Below are positions 14,901-28,200 of a stretch of 64,000 nt of DNA, piece after piece (within the stretch, counting starts at the first letter, position 1; every line of letters starts with the position of its first letter). The DNA is from Piscicola geometra (lineage: Eukaryota; Annelida; Clitellata; Hirudinida; Piscicolidae): positions 3,759,937 through 3,823,936 of the forward strand of contig OX030965.1 of NCBI GenBank assembly GCA_943735955.1. The letters run 5' to 3'. The translations under genes and the position numbers were made by a program. The notes beneath the pieces are model-generated. The model did no database searches. It had not been told where the DNA came from and was given only the letters and a program-made list of their open reading frames with translations.

Positions 14901-17900
14901 GATTTCTTTTCAGCAGATATAGACATTATTCCTCCTACTGACCCAAACTGCTCTGATGAGGATAGTGGACCCGAAGATGGTGAAGGTACCCTAGATAATT
15001 TATCAAGAAACCAGCTAAATGCAGAAGCAGAAATAGTAATTTCCAAAATTGGGGAAGAGAAAACCACTATAAGTAGAGAAGAAACTGCTGTAAAAAGGCC
15101 AGCTAAAAAAAAGTAAAATTGATCGGAGATGGACCAAAAAAGACATTACTACTGGATTATTGGCAGATAATAGTTCAGAGAACAAACCAAATTTAGAAAA
15201 CATGTCTCCTCTCACATTGGTTAATTTATTTTTGGATGTACCAGTCATCAAGCTAATAACAGACATGTCAAATTTATATGACAGCCAAAAACTAAAACAG
15301 CTGAATGCTACTGAAAATGAATATAGAGTGGTGCTGGCTTTACTCATGCTTTCAGGTTATGTTCCTTTGGCCAACCGCAGGATGTACTGGGAACAGAGCG
15401 ACGATGTACACAATCTAGCTGTAAGACTGTCAACAGATTTGAAGAGTTATTAAGATATTTGCATTGCAATGACAACGAGAAAATTAATAAGTTAGACAAG
15501 ATGGCCAAAGTGCGTCCATTATTTGATGCTATGAATGAAAGATTTCTCAAATTTTGGCCCAAAGAATGTCATTTGGCGATTGATGAATCAATGGTTCCAT
15601 ATTATGGAAGGCATTCATCAAAACAGTTTATCAGAGGAAAACCCATAAGGTTTGGATATAAAGTTTGGTGCCTAAATAATAGGCTTGGGTATTTGGTAAA
15701 CTGTTACCCGTATCAAGGAGCCTCGGAAGAGTTCAATAGCGAATTAGGACTTGGTGGATCAGTGGTATCTAAACTAATAAAATGCTTACCAAAAGACACT
15801 CCATGTTATACTGAAATATTTATAATTTTTTCATATGGTTTCAAACAGATCAAAAAAGAAAAAAAAGAATCCATGAATTTAGCTAAAAGCGTGTTGCAGA
15901 TGTCCGATACGATGGAAAAGATCATTTTATTGGTAAAATTGAAGATGGCCAAAAAATAATGCAAGCAATGTGGAAAGAAAGTGGAAAAGAAATGCCTTGA
16001 ATGTAATGTAGCTTTACATTTGGAGTGCTTCAGCATCTACCATGAATCGTGATTACCGTCAGTAGCAATGCATAGTGTCCTTTTTAAAGGACATTTTTTA
16101 TTTTCATTATAACTTTTTTTGTATAAAATATTTCAGACTAATTTTTTGATTTTATTTTTTAGAATCAGTTTTTCAATAAAATGTAAAAAAATTAATTAAT
16201 TCCTTTGAGTCATGCGTTAATGGGTTAATAAAACGTCCTATTTATTAATATAAATTCTAATCAAACTACCTGTTTATTAATCCAGGTGTACATCCAGCTG
16301 ATTGGAACACGTGGTGAACTTCCGAAGAGACAACTCGTCCACACCGGAAGTAGAAAACCAGGAGCTTCCGGTTTCTACTTCAAACCAAAGAGCCTGAATA
16401 CATTTGTTTTTGCTGCGCGGGATATTGGAGATATATTTTCAATTCTCATTGAGGTTTGTTCTGATGTTTATAATTATAATAATTATAATTGATTATAATT
16501 GTTTAAGGTAGTGATTTATTTTCATATTCGAGTTTTTTATATTTATTTTCACATTTTTAAATACATTATTCTGAAATGTAAATGTAAATGTTTCATTGCA
16601 GCACGATGGATTCAAGGAAGAAGATTCTTGGTTCTTGGATAAGGTGGAAATATCCAAAAACAATAAAAACAACAACAACAATAATTATAACTCATATCAC
16701 AACAAAGATAATTTCAATTATGATTACTATAGTTACATTAACGGTGATGATGATAACGATGTCAAACCACAAATAAGTCTGTCAGACTATACTGATAATG
16801 ATGACGAAGAATACATCAAGAAATTGTACACAAAGTTTAATCTGGGTACTTCTCTAAATAGAACAGGCCCTAAAAATAGAAACATGGATAAAAATAGAAC
16901 ATTTGTTTTCCTGTGTCGTGATTGGCTTTCGTGTATCCATGGAGATGAAATGAGGAGGAGGCAGTTGTTTTGTAGGCAGAGTGTTGAAACTGGTGGGTGG
17001 GTGGTTAAGGGAGGGGAGGGGGTGGGTGGTTGGGGGAGGGGAGGGGAGGGGGTGGTTGGGGGAGGGGAGGGGGTGGGTGGTTGGGGGAGGGGAGGGGGTG
17101 GGTGGTTAGGGGAAGGAAGGGGCTGGGTGGGTGGGTGGTTGGAGGAGGGAAGGAGGTGGAGGGTGATTGGGGAGTGGGTGGATAAATGGGTGATTGGGTG
17201 GATAGATGGATGGAGGATGATTACGCGAATGGGTGAATGGAAAAGTTCGAAGATAATTGTGTGGTTAGGTTAAGAAGGAAGATAGAGAAGGGTTGATGAG
17301 AAAACAAAGCAAATTTCACGGAAAACTTATTTTCAAATTGTATTCAACCAATCAGAATACGAGGTTGTCGTTGTAGCTGGTGACGTCATTAGAGACTCAT
17401 CCAATCACACTGCAGCTGCCTTCATCATCATTTTCGGAAGTAGTCGAAACAGCGGGAAGATGCAGCTCGGAACTAATAAGAGTGATGATGGAGCATTCCA
17501 AGCTAACAGAAGTTCCGTCTTTAGAATTGCCTGCAACAGTGTTGGTCCGATCAAGAAAATTAAGTTAGTTTGAGCTTTTAAACTATTTGCTCATTTTTAT
17601 TTCATTCAGTTGTGGATGCATTGTTTTTATGGTTGAATACATCTTTACCAAATGAGTGGGAAAAAAGAAAATATTATTAACAAAAATTTTATTCTAAAAC
17701 AAAACCACGGAAATGCATAGCAAAATGCAAACAAACACTCCAACAGAATTGGCTACTACAAGTCGCATAAGGAAATTTACGAGAAAGTTCTGATAAAAAG
17801 GGTGAGAGAAGTAAACACATGCAATCCATCACTTTCAAAGAATTTTCTAAATGTAAAAAAAATATGCATTTCGGATAGGTAAAATAAATAAACCAAAAAA

Positions 17901-20900
17901 TGTTGCAATTTAAGTTTTTTTATATTTATAAATAAAATAATTTATTTAAATTTTAATGAAGAATTAAAAAAATTAATAAGATAATACTCACTTCTTGCTC
18001 AATCTCATCTGGCAGGTGGTGGTGACAGACGTGAAGAACATTGCCTGGAAGAGCTACTTCCATTGCCACCGCTGCATCTGTAGTAGTCCAAATGGTTGTT
18101 GTTGTTGTTAGAGGGAAATGAGGGGAGGATGAAATGAAATTGACTTTTTATTTTTTAATTACTTACTTTTTTTAAATTATTTTGACAAAGTTTACATTTA
18201 AGAGTATTTGTGCGGCAATTAAATATTTAAAAGTACTTTTATGAAAATCCAATCACACTTTGCAGGCATTCGCAACAAGGGTACTGGTAACTATGGTAAC
18301 AATTGGGGTTATGGTAATGAGTATGGAGGGGGTTACGGGGGTGAGGATGATGAGGTGAAAATGAGTTTAATGTTGGTTGGTAGTCAAACGCCTGTCGACA
18401 TTACGAGGCGTGAGTGATCGTTTTATTTATTTTAATTTTAGTTTTTTACACTTAAATATTTCAAAATTAATTATCTTTAAGTTCATAAGAACAATTATTT
18501 GTGAATATTGTATTCCTACTTACCCAGCAATTTATTTATTCCATTACACAATTGTTTAATTATCATCTTTCAATTACCCAATTCTTCTCACACGCTCAAC
18601 GATTACTCTTTAACCAAAAATCTTTCAAATTCAATAGCAAAAATCTTTCAAAAATTTCTTTAAAAAATGTAAAAAATCTTTTAAAAATTTCTACAAAAAA
18701 TCTTTAAAAACGTCAAAAAAGTTACACCTCTCTTTTTCACTCCTGCAAAACCCTTCTTTACTACCCCCTCTTCCACCTTCCCCCCCTCCCACAGACACCA
18801 TTTACAACGTCACCTTCTTCACCGCAAAGGCCTCTAAGGCAGGCACTACAGCGTGTGTCTTTGTGTCGTTATGGGGAGGGATGGGCGCGTCCGGAGAAAG
18901 GAGGGTGGGAAAAGATGTGTTTGCCAGAGGCAGGTTTGTGGTCGGGAGTGAGAATGGGAGGGTTGTTGGAAGAGGGTGAAGGTTGGCGATGGGTTAATCA
19001 AATTATATTTATTCGAAATTCATTAAAATTTAAAATTCATATAATTATCCATTCAACCATTCATTAATTATTCATACCTTTCCAGCACCACCACTTTCCG
19101 CATGGAAAGCCCCTACCTTGGCAACGTGACCCGTCTGCAAGTTAGGCATGACAACGCTGGAGATCACCCTGATTGGCTGCTCAACAAGGTCAACACCACT
19201 ACTATCATGACGGATAAAATTAAATATTCATATTAATGGAACTTCTACAGCAGAAATAGTGGTTGTGCTGTTTTATAATTATTTTTTTCTAAAATGAAAA
19301 TAATTGTAAAAAAAATTTTATTTATGAAATAACAATTCATTAATAATAATAAAATGATCATTTTATATTTTTTCGACAAAAAATGGGAAAAAAAGACAAA
19401 AGTCGTTGACAAAAAAGTATTGACAAGCATTATTATCTTGATGACGTAGGTTGTGGTTGATGACATCAGCAACGACAGAATTGTAGTCTTCATTTGTGGA
19501 CAGTGGCTGTCACGTGGCAAGGCAGACGGCAAGATATGCCGAATGTTTCATTGTGGGTTATCATGTGTGTTTATGTGTTTTGTGTGTGTTTATGTGTTTG
19601 TGTATATTCATGTGTTCATGTGTGCTCACGTTTTTTGTGTTTTTGTGTGTGTTTATGTGTTAATGTGTGCTCCTGTTTTTTTGTGTTTTTGTGTATTTTC
19701 ATGTGTAAATGTGTGCTCACGTGTTTTTGTGTGTGGTTATGTGTTTGTGTGTATTTATGCGTGTATTTGAGAAAAATATCATAAAACTTAAGTATTCGTA
19801 ACTTATGTGTTCTTCCTAATTCCAATCAAGGTAAAAAGTCCATTATTAATGTTTAATCCACTTATTTAGACTCTGATAAAAACTTATTTAATTAAATTTG
19901 ATTCTTAAAAAGAATTAAAATTCTTTTCATTCACATAAGATAACAGTGGTCAAGTGGTGTTGAGTGATGATGATGATGATGAGAGAAAAAAGAAAAGAAA
20001 ACGTTTGTTTTTTATAAATAAATTGAAAAGCTTACTTATAATAATTAAATATTTGTTAAAAAATATCATTTATAACAATTATTTTAAATAATTTCTTATT
20101 TTAACTTTAAAATTCCCTCTCAAGTTCATGCCAATTCAAAAATGACGATTAAGTTGAAAATGATAAAAGTAATAATGTTAATGATGCAATGATGATGGAG
20201 GTAATGATAATGATCTAGAATGTATGCATCCACACAGGCCCTGAAAGTGTCAGAGGAAATCAAAGTAAAACTTATTTAAATTAAACCTCAATTTTTCTTT
20301 CATATACTTGAAGTCAACTTTAATGCAATTATGTTTTATTTATTCAAGTATTAGCATTCAGAACCTATGAATAAATATTTCATACTTATTAATTATCTCA
20401 TGCATATTAATTTTTGATGGATATCTCATGCATATTAATTTTTTATGGATATCTCATGCGTATTAATTTTTTATGGATATCTCATGTGGATTATTTTTTT
20501 ATGGATATCTCATGCATATTAATTTTTGATGAATATCTCATGCATATTAATTTTTGATGGATATCTTATGCATATTAATTTTTGATGGATATCTCATGCA
20601 TATTAGTTTTTGGATATGAATGAGATGAATAGGTATCTCATGCATATTAATGAGATGAATAGGTATCTCATGTATATTAATGAGATGAATAGGTATCTCA
20701 TGCATTCTAATGAGATGAATGACGACACGACAGAGGTGGAGTACGTGCTGGAAGTGCACACAGGAGACGTGGCGAAGGCAGGCACTGATGCCAACGTCAG
20801 CATCAACGTCCTCGGAGAGCTGGGTGCTCTATTTTTTATGACCAATCCCCCTTCCTGCTTACGTAGCATAATTGTTTTCTCAACATCAGCCTGGAGCACC

Positions 20901-23900
20901 TCTTTTGCAGACTTTTTGTTGGCTCCACCTGAGAGTTCACTGCACAGCTGAAGTGCAAGTGTCTCCTCCCATGGTTTAGGTCTGATGCGAGTGAAGGGTT
21001 CTCGAATGGCCTCATTGCCTGTGATTTGGGCCAATGCACCTCTGGAGTCCTCTCGCCAGCCTGTTGTTGTTGCTGTTGATGTTGCTGTTGTAGCTGTAGC
21101 TGTTGTTGTTGTTTTGCTTTTTTTGTTGTTGCTGCTGGTGTTGTTTTTGTTGTTATAGTGAGTTGCAATAACGACGCAGGTGAGACAGGCGACTTGAAGC
21201 TCGACAACTCGAACAACAACTTCGAACGCGCTAAAGTGGACGTCTTCAAGGTGAATAAATAAATAATCTAGAGGGAGGATGCTCAAGATGAACCGGTTCC
21301 AAAGATGGGACGAACTTATTTACAGTTATGCGCGTGAAAAATAAGTAAAATTTTTATTTTAAAATTCGTCTTACATGCACATTTGTATTTGGTTTCGTTT
21401 CTAAAAGTTGTCTAATTCAATTGGAATAATTGAAAAACTTATTTCTAGAAGAATTGTTAAAATATTGGAAGTTAACATTTTGTATTTTTTTTCTCAACTT
21501 CCGAAGGTAAATAATTCTCATTTTTTATTACTAATTAGATTATGCAATACAGTTTTATTGTCTGCAAATTGTATAACTAAAAATTGAGTGATTGGCCTGT
21601 TAAGACCATTAATGTGTAGCATGGTCATAGTGGCCTAAAATGGAATACGAACAGTAGTCTAAAATTAAATTTAGAATGAGACTGTAGAAGTTCATAAGTC
21701 CATATACTCTTTATAGCTTATATAGTATAGAGACTATATAGAGTATATATTTCCGATGGACTATATATACTATATATTTTATTTAGGCTATATAGAGAAT
21801 ATATTTTATATAAACTATTGAAAACTAATATAAATAAATTATTTACTTTATAATGATAAAAACTCCGTTAATATTCATTACATCTGCTTCATAGCACCTC
21901 TCAGTAAAATGAAAACTAGAAAGCCTAGAGCAAGAAAAAAGTTGAATTTGCAAAAGTAACCTAAAAGCTCAATTTAATTTAGTTAAGTAAATTTGATTGA
22001 ATGAAAATTCACATTAAAATAAAAACTGGTGTATTTCTTTAGATAACTAAACAAGTTTGACAATAAATAAAACGTTAAAATGACATTTTTATTCAATCAA
22101 TCAATCAAATCAATTTCTATAATGCTCTTCCCTCAAATTCAAGAGCGCTGGTAAATGAATTTGTTAAACAGATTTGTCTTCAGATCCGTACGAAAAGTAA
22201 ATAATGATATAGAAGTAGTTAAATAAGGAGGTGATAAGTTTTAAATATATGGACATCTTGAAAGAAGGGTCATCTAAGTAAGGTAATAATTGTCTAATAC
22301 ATCAGTTTCAATAGATAATAGACATAAACAGTCATGTGTAGAAGATTCGTTTTGACAGTCTGTCCTTCATCTGCAGAGCTCATTTGCCTTGTGAAGTAAG
22401 TAGCCAGTGGGTGCTTGCAAGCTGTGCACTGGTGTTCAAATTGAGGCCCTGGCACTTCTTCATAAACACAGTCATGTGTTGAAGATTCGTTCTAACAGTC
22501 TGTCCTTCATCTGCAGAGCTCATCTGCCTTGTGAAGTAGGTAGCCAGTGGGTTCTTGCAAACTGTGCATTAGTGCTCAATTTGAGGCCTTGGCACTTCTT
22601 CCTTTTAAAATCAGTTTTTATTGTAGTCCGTTAGACAGTTATTGGTTGAAGATTTTAATTCCGAGAGCAAGATAAATTTAAAACCAGAAAACAAGAAAAG
22701 ATACAAATTATAATTACTATAATTATTTGAAATTAAAGAAAACTAAATTATTAGATAAGAAGACAAACTATTTAACAAAATCATTACGGTTAAAGCGGCT
22801 GCCAAGATGGCAGCTGCTAACCAAAGATACAATATAATTTCATCTTAGGGAACTAAGCATTATATCTTGGGAACCCAGTTGCTCAAGATGGATTTTTTAG
22901 TTTTCACGTTCGATGTAAAAAAACTAGTTTATTATTATTATTTATTCTTATGTTTGAGTTCACAAAACTAGACAAGGTATCAATATAATGGCTGGATAAA
23001 TTTAAATTTAATTTATTTCTTATGCAATTGAGCTATGAGGCTACGTTTAAAAATCGTTCCGTCTTGTGCAGCTTCCCCTTAATCATTGTAATAATTATTC
23101 AATTTTGAAATATTTAATTAGTTTTTGAAGTTTTTAAATAAATTTAGTTTGAATAGTTAATTAGTGTTTGAAGAGATTATTAGAGAACATATGAATGAGA
23201 GATTGAGCACTCAGGTGGAAGGGAGGGAGGTGGGCAGGCTGAAGAAGGTGGTGATCAGACACGACAATAGTGGACTCATGCCCGCCTGGTTCCTGCACAA
23301 GGTGCCTCCCTGCACTCATCCCTTCTCTATCCATCTCTGCACTCATCCCTCCTCCTTCCATCCATCCCTGCACTCATCTCTCTTCCATCCATCCCTTTCC
23401 ATCTTCCCTTCATCTATCCATTCCTACATCCTTATTTACAACATCAACATTGCAAAGCAAAAGACTCCAAAGCCTCACAGCCTCTCCAACTCATCCAGTC
23501 CACCACTGTCCCTCTGGCAGGTGTGCGTGGAGGCGAGGGGAGGGGGCGGGAGGAAGGGGGAGGGCAGGGTGGAGTTCCTGTGCGATGATTGGCTGGACGC
23601 CGACAACGCTGAGCACAAGGCTGAGAAGACTCTCCTCCGCAGCGACCGTCAACCTCCAAGTCTCACCTCTTTTTTTACCTACCTCCCATCTCATTAGTAT
23701 TCATAAATTTTTTTGAATATTCATGCAAAATAATTGACTAGTATACTTTTCCTATTGATTTTAAAAGCCAGTAAGATTTATTTTTTTGTAAAGTTAAATT
23801 ATAAAATAGCTAAAGCTTTCATGCATATTAATGAGATGAATGACGTCACGACAGAGGTGGAGTACGTGCTGGAAGTGCACACAGGAGACGTGGCGAAGGC

Positions 23901-23985
23901 AGGCACTGATGCCAACGTCAGCATCAACGTCCTCGGAGAGCTGGGTGCTTCGTGCTGTTGTTGTTGCTGTTGTTGTTGTTGTTGC

Positions 23986-24016
<31 letters not shown>

Positions 24017-25230
24017 GCTGTTGTTGTTGTTGCTGTTGTTGTTATAGTGAGTTGCAATAACGACGCAGGTGAGACAGGCGACTTGAAGCTCGACAACTCG
24101 CACAACAACTTCGAACGCGCTAAAGTGGACGTCTTCAAGGTGAATAAATTAAGAAATTATGTAATCCTACTACAAATTAATTAGTTTAAAAATAGTATAA
24201 TTAAGTGTAATTGGTATAATTAATTAGTGTTTGAAGAGATTATTAGAGAACATATGAATGAGTGATTGAGCACTCAGGTGGAAGGAAGGGAGGTGGGCAG
24301 GCTGAAGAAGGTGGTGATCAGACACGACAATAGTGGCCTCATGCCAGCCTGGTTCCTGCACAAGGTGCATCCCTGCAATCATCGCTCTTCCATCCATCCC
24401 CGCACTCATCCCTCCACTATCCATCTCTGTACTCATCCCTTCTCTATCCATCTCTGCACTCATCCTCCCTTCATCCATCCATCCTTCTTCCATTCATCCC
24501 CGCACTCATCCCTCCACTATCCATCTCTGTACTCATCCCTTCTCTATCCATCTCTGCACTCATCCTCCCTTCATCCATCCATCCTTCTTCCATTCATCCC
24601 CGCACTCATCTCTCTTCCATCCATCCCTTTCCATCTTCCCTTCATCTATCCATTCCTACATCCTTATTTACAACATCAACATTGCAAAACAAAAGGCTCC
24701 AAAGCCTCACAGCCCCTCCAACTCATCCAGTCCACCACTGTCCCTCTGGCAGGTGTGCGTGGAGGTGAGGGGAGAGGGTGGGAGGAAGGGGGAGGGCAGG
24801 GTGGAGTTCCTGTGCAATGATTGGCTGGACGCCGACAACGCTGAGCACAAGGCTGAGAAGACTCTCCTCCGCAGCGACCGTCAACCTCCAAGTCTCACCT
24901 CCTTTAACTGCCTACTTCCCATCTCATTAGTATTCATAAATTGCTTTGAATATTCATGCAAAAACTATTATACTTTTCCTATTGATTTTAATAGCCAGTA
25001 AGCTTAATCTTTTTTAGAGGTAAAATTATGAAATAGGTAAGGATTTCATGCATACAAATGAGATAAATGGGTATCTCATGCATACTAATGAGATGAATGA
25101 CTTCACGACAGAGGTGGAGTACGTGCTGGAAGTGCACACAGGAGACGTGGCGAAGGCAGGCACTGATGCCAACGTCAGCATCAACGTCCTCGGAGAGCTG
25201 GGTGCTTCGTGCTGTTGATGTTGTTGGTGT

Positions 25231-25268
<38 letters not shown>

Positions 25269-28200
25269 CTGTTGTTGTTGTTGTATTTCGTTGTGTTGTT
25301 CAGCAGTCTGGGGAGAATAGTCTCGACCAGCTGCGCTGCCCTGTCAGACTCTTGAGTCAGTTCTCTTGTGTTCTTGACCAGCCCGTGTTCCAGGGCTGAG
25401 CAATCTGTCCAGAGATGAGTTTGTTGTCTCCTGGGCTGTCTTGCATAGTCTGCCCTGGCAGGGTGGCCAAAAGTACCCACATTTGAGGCGCAAGCGCCCC
25501 CCACCGCACCGCGTGGAGGTTGTGGGTAAGCGGTAGAGGTTGTGGGTATGCGGTAGTGTTGCTGTTGTTGTTGTTGTCGCTTTTAGTTCTTTGTTCCTAA
25601 TCTGCATGACCGAACCATTCTGGTTTCATGCGGAGAAGGTAGGTGAAGACCTCCCCTCTCTCTCTCAGAGCCTCATCGCCTTGGCTTGCGGTAAGTGCGG
25701 CTTTGTCTGCCGCCTCGTTACCTTGAGCACCAGTGTGTCCAGGAATCCACTGTACTGTCAACTCATTGCTTCGGCTGGCTCTCATGAGATCCTCTTTTGT
25801 CCTACTGAGCTGCGGATCGTCGAATCTTGCTGCGTTCCTTAGACTTTCGACACTTCCTTTACTGTCGGTGAAGATGGTCGCTCTGCCTGGCTGGTGCTCA
25901 ACGATCCACTTTGCTGCTAAGCTGATGGCTCGGAGTTCAGCATCATGGGCTGTACAGAGTACCCCTACTGCTTCCAACCAGACGTCACTAACCACCTCAC
26001 CTTCCATAACCACCACTGCACTTCCACCATTCTTGTTGTTGTCGCCTACAGACCCATCAGTGTAAATGACCACTCCCCCTTCCTGCTTACGTAACATAAT
26101 TGTATTCTCAACATCAGCCTGGAGCACCTCTTTTGCAGACTTTTTGTTGGCTCCACCTGAGAGTTCACTGCACAGCTGAAGTGCAAGTGTCTCCTCCCAT
26201 GGTTTAGGTCTGATGCGAGTGAAGGGTTCACGAATGGCTTCATTGCCTGTGATCTGGGCCAATGCACTTCTGGAGTCCTCTCGCCAGCCTTTGTTTTGCT
26301 TGAAGCGATTCGGAACATACTTGTCAGCTGTCACACGTAGTGGGTGGTGTTCATCCAGCCTCAGCGTTCTCTCATAGGCTCTCAAAGTCAGCATACAACC
26401 CTTAATCCTTGCCGGCACAATGTCCGCCTCTCGCCACACTGCTTCATCGGGGCATGTCCTGGTTAGCCCAGCGACGATTTTTGCCGCTCTCTTCTGTTCC
26501 CTTTCCAGAAAATCAAAGTTGGAAGCACCTATCTATGGCATCCAGCTGGCGGCAGCATACCAGAGTACTGACTCCACCGTGGCGTTGTAGACTTTCTTCA
26601 ATGTCGCAAATGCACATTCCCAGTCCTTACCAGTGAGTGCTGCGATCACCTTAGTCCATTCACGCATGGATTCTGCCACCAATTGGACGTGCTTGCCAAA
26701 ATTGAGACCATTGTCGATTGTCACACCGAGAAATCTACAGTGGCTGCTGAAACGCATTTGCTTGTGACAAACCACGACCGAAGGGATGACTTTCCAGTCT
26801 TTGTTGTAGCTGCTGCATACAATTCCTTCTGATTTGTCTACGTTCAGTTCCATCTTGTTGGCTCTGGTCCAAGCTTCAACACTCTTGATCACAGACTGCA
26901 CCCTGGATGCCGCTTCATTGATCGTCCTGCTCGTGGCCCAGACTGCGAATGTCATCTGCGTAGCCACTGATCTGCACTTCCGCAGTATCTTCCCTGAGCA
27001 GGTCACTGGTGTAGAGAAGGAAAAGGTTCGGGGACAACACAGCTCCCTGGAGCAGGCCCTGTGTCATCTTTTTCCACTTGCTTTCACCGTCACCAAGACG
27101 AACCATTACTTTGCGGTATTCCAGGAAGCATTTGACCCATTCAAGCATCCTCAGCGGCATCTTGAGGTCGTTCAGCTTCATTAGCAGTTTTTCCCGCCAT
27201 ACACGGTCGTTGTTGTTGCTGTTGTTGTTGCTGTTGTTGTTGTTGTTGCTGTTGTTGTTGCTGTTGTTGTTGTTGTTGCTGTTGTTGTTGTTGTTTTAAT
27301 TCGTTGTGTTGTTCAGCAGTCTGGAGAGGATAGTCTCAACCAGCTGCGCTGCCCTGCCAGGCTCTTGAGTTAATTCTCTTGTGTTCTTGCCCAGCCCGTG
27401 TACTGCCCTATCTGGTTCCAGGGCTGAGCAGTCTGTCCAGAGATGAGTTGTTGTCTCCTGGGCTGTCTTGCAGAGTCTACACAAGTCTTTTTGGCTTAGA
27501 CCAATTCTACATTGGTAGGCTCTGATCGCCAGGTGGTGCCCAGTACGGAACCTGCTCAGGTTGGTGCGAGCAAGTTTGGTGAGCTCCTCCTCAGCTTTCT
27601 TGAGCCTGTCTTTGTAGATGCCATTCAGTTTATCTTTACTGAAGTGGATTTCTTGTGGTCTGTGGCTTGTGACTGCTTGGCAGATCCTTGTTCTCGATAA
27701 TTTTTGGTTTAGCGGGGTTAGCTGTGCCCTGATTCCTGTAGCTGCTTCTGCATCAGTTTCATCGTTTCCGATCAGATAGCAGTGGTTTGGCACCCAGATG
27801 AAGAGGACCTTTTTGTTTATGTTGGCACACTGTGCAGTTAGCTCTGAGATTCGATGGGAGGAGAGAGAGTTGGATGCCATTAGCGAGAGAATCGGCTTGC
27901 AATCGCACACAATCTTTGCCATGCTCCAGTCCTCTCTCTCACTCAACCAGTGCAGAGCCTCCTCAACCGCAATTCTTTCAGTGTCCATTGGGTTACTCTT
28001 GTATCCTGTATGCTTGTTCCAGTTAGCTACTTTCTGATCGTTTTGGTACACCACCACCATGCTTTGCCACCCCTTGCACCGAGCCGTCAGTGTAGATGGT
28101 AAAGTCAGCTTCGCCTTCCTGAGAGATGGCATCTTTAGCTGCTTCCAGTTGCATGAGGTCATGGTCGTGCTTGCTGGATTTGGAGTAGCTGATGTTGAGA

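Larger units (their letters stand above)
20734..23647 (+). repeat. PLAT cassette A (four exons) of the LOXHD1-like gene
   Basis: The exons are 20734-20823, 21180-21250, 23215-23301 and 23521-23647, with lengths 90, 71, 87 and 127. Together they encode one PLAT domain: YVLEVHTGDVAKAGTDANV, NNNFERAKVDVFK, VVIRHDNSGLMPAWFLHK and VEFLCDDWLDADNAE. Intron 1 carries a retrotransposon fragment. Intron 2 is expanded to about 1.96 kb (138 bp in cassette B) by sequence including a 134-bp tandem duplication. Confidence 0.85.

Noticed and set aside
23270..23716. Pro/Ser-rich frames over the CATCC-type repeats of cassettes A and B
   Set aside because: They read through introns between cassette exons 3 and 4. 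Splice sites and protein phase place the coding frame elsewhere.
25597..28162. RNase H and RT frames as a host gene
   Set aside because: They belong to two truncated retrotransposon copies on the strand opposite to the host gene, with frameshifts, inside an intron.
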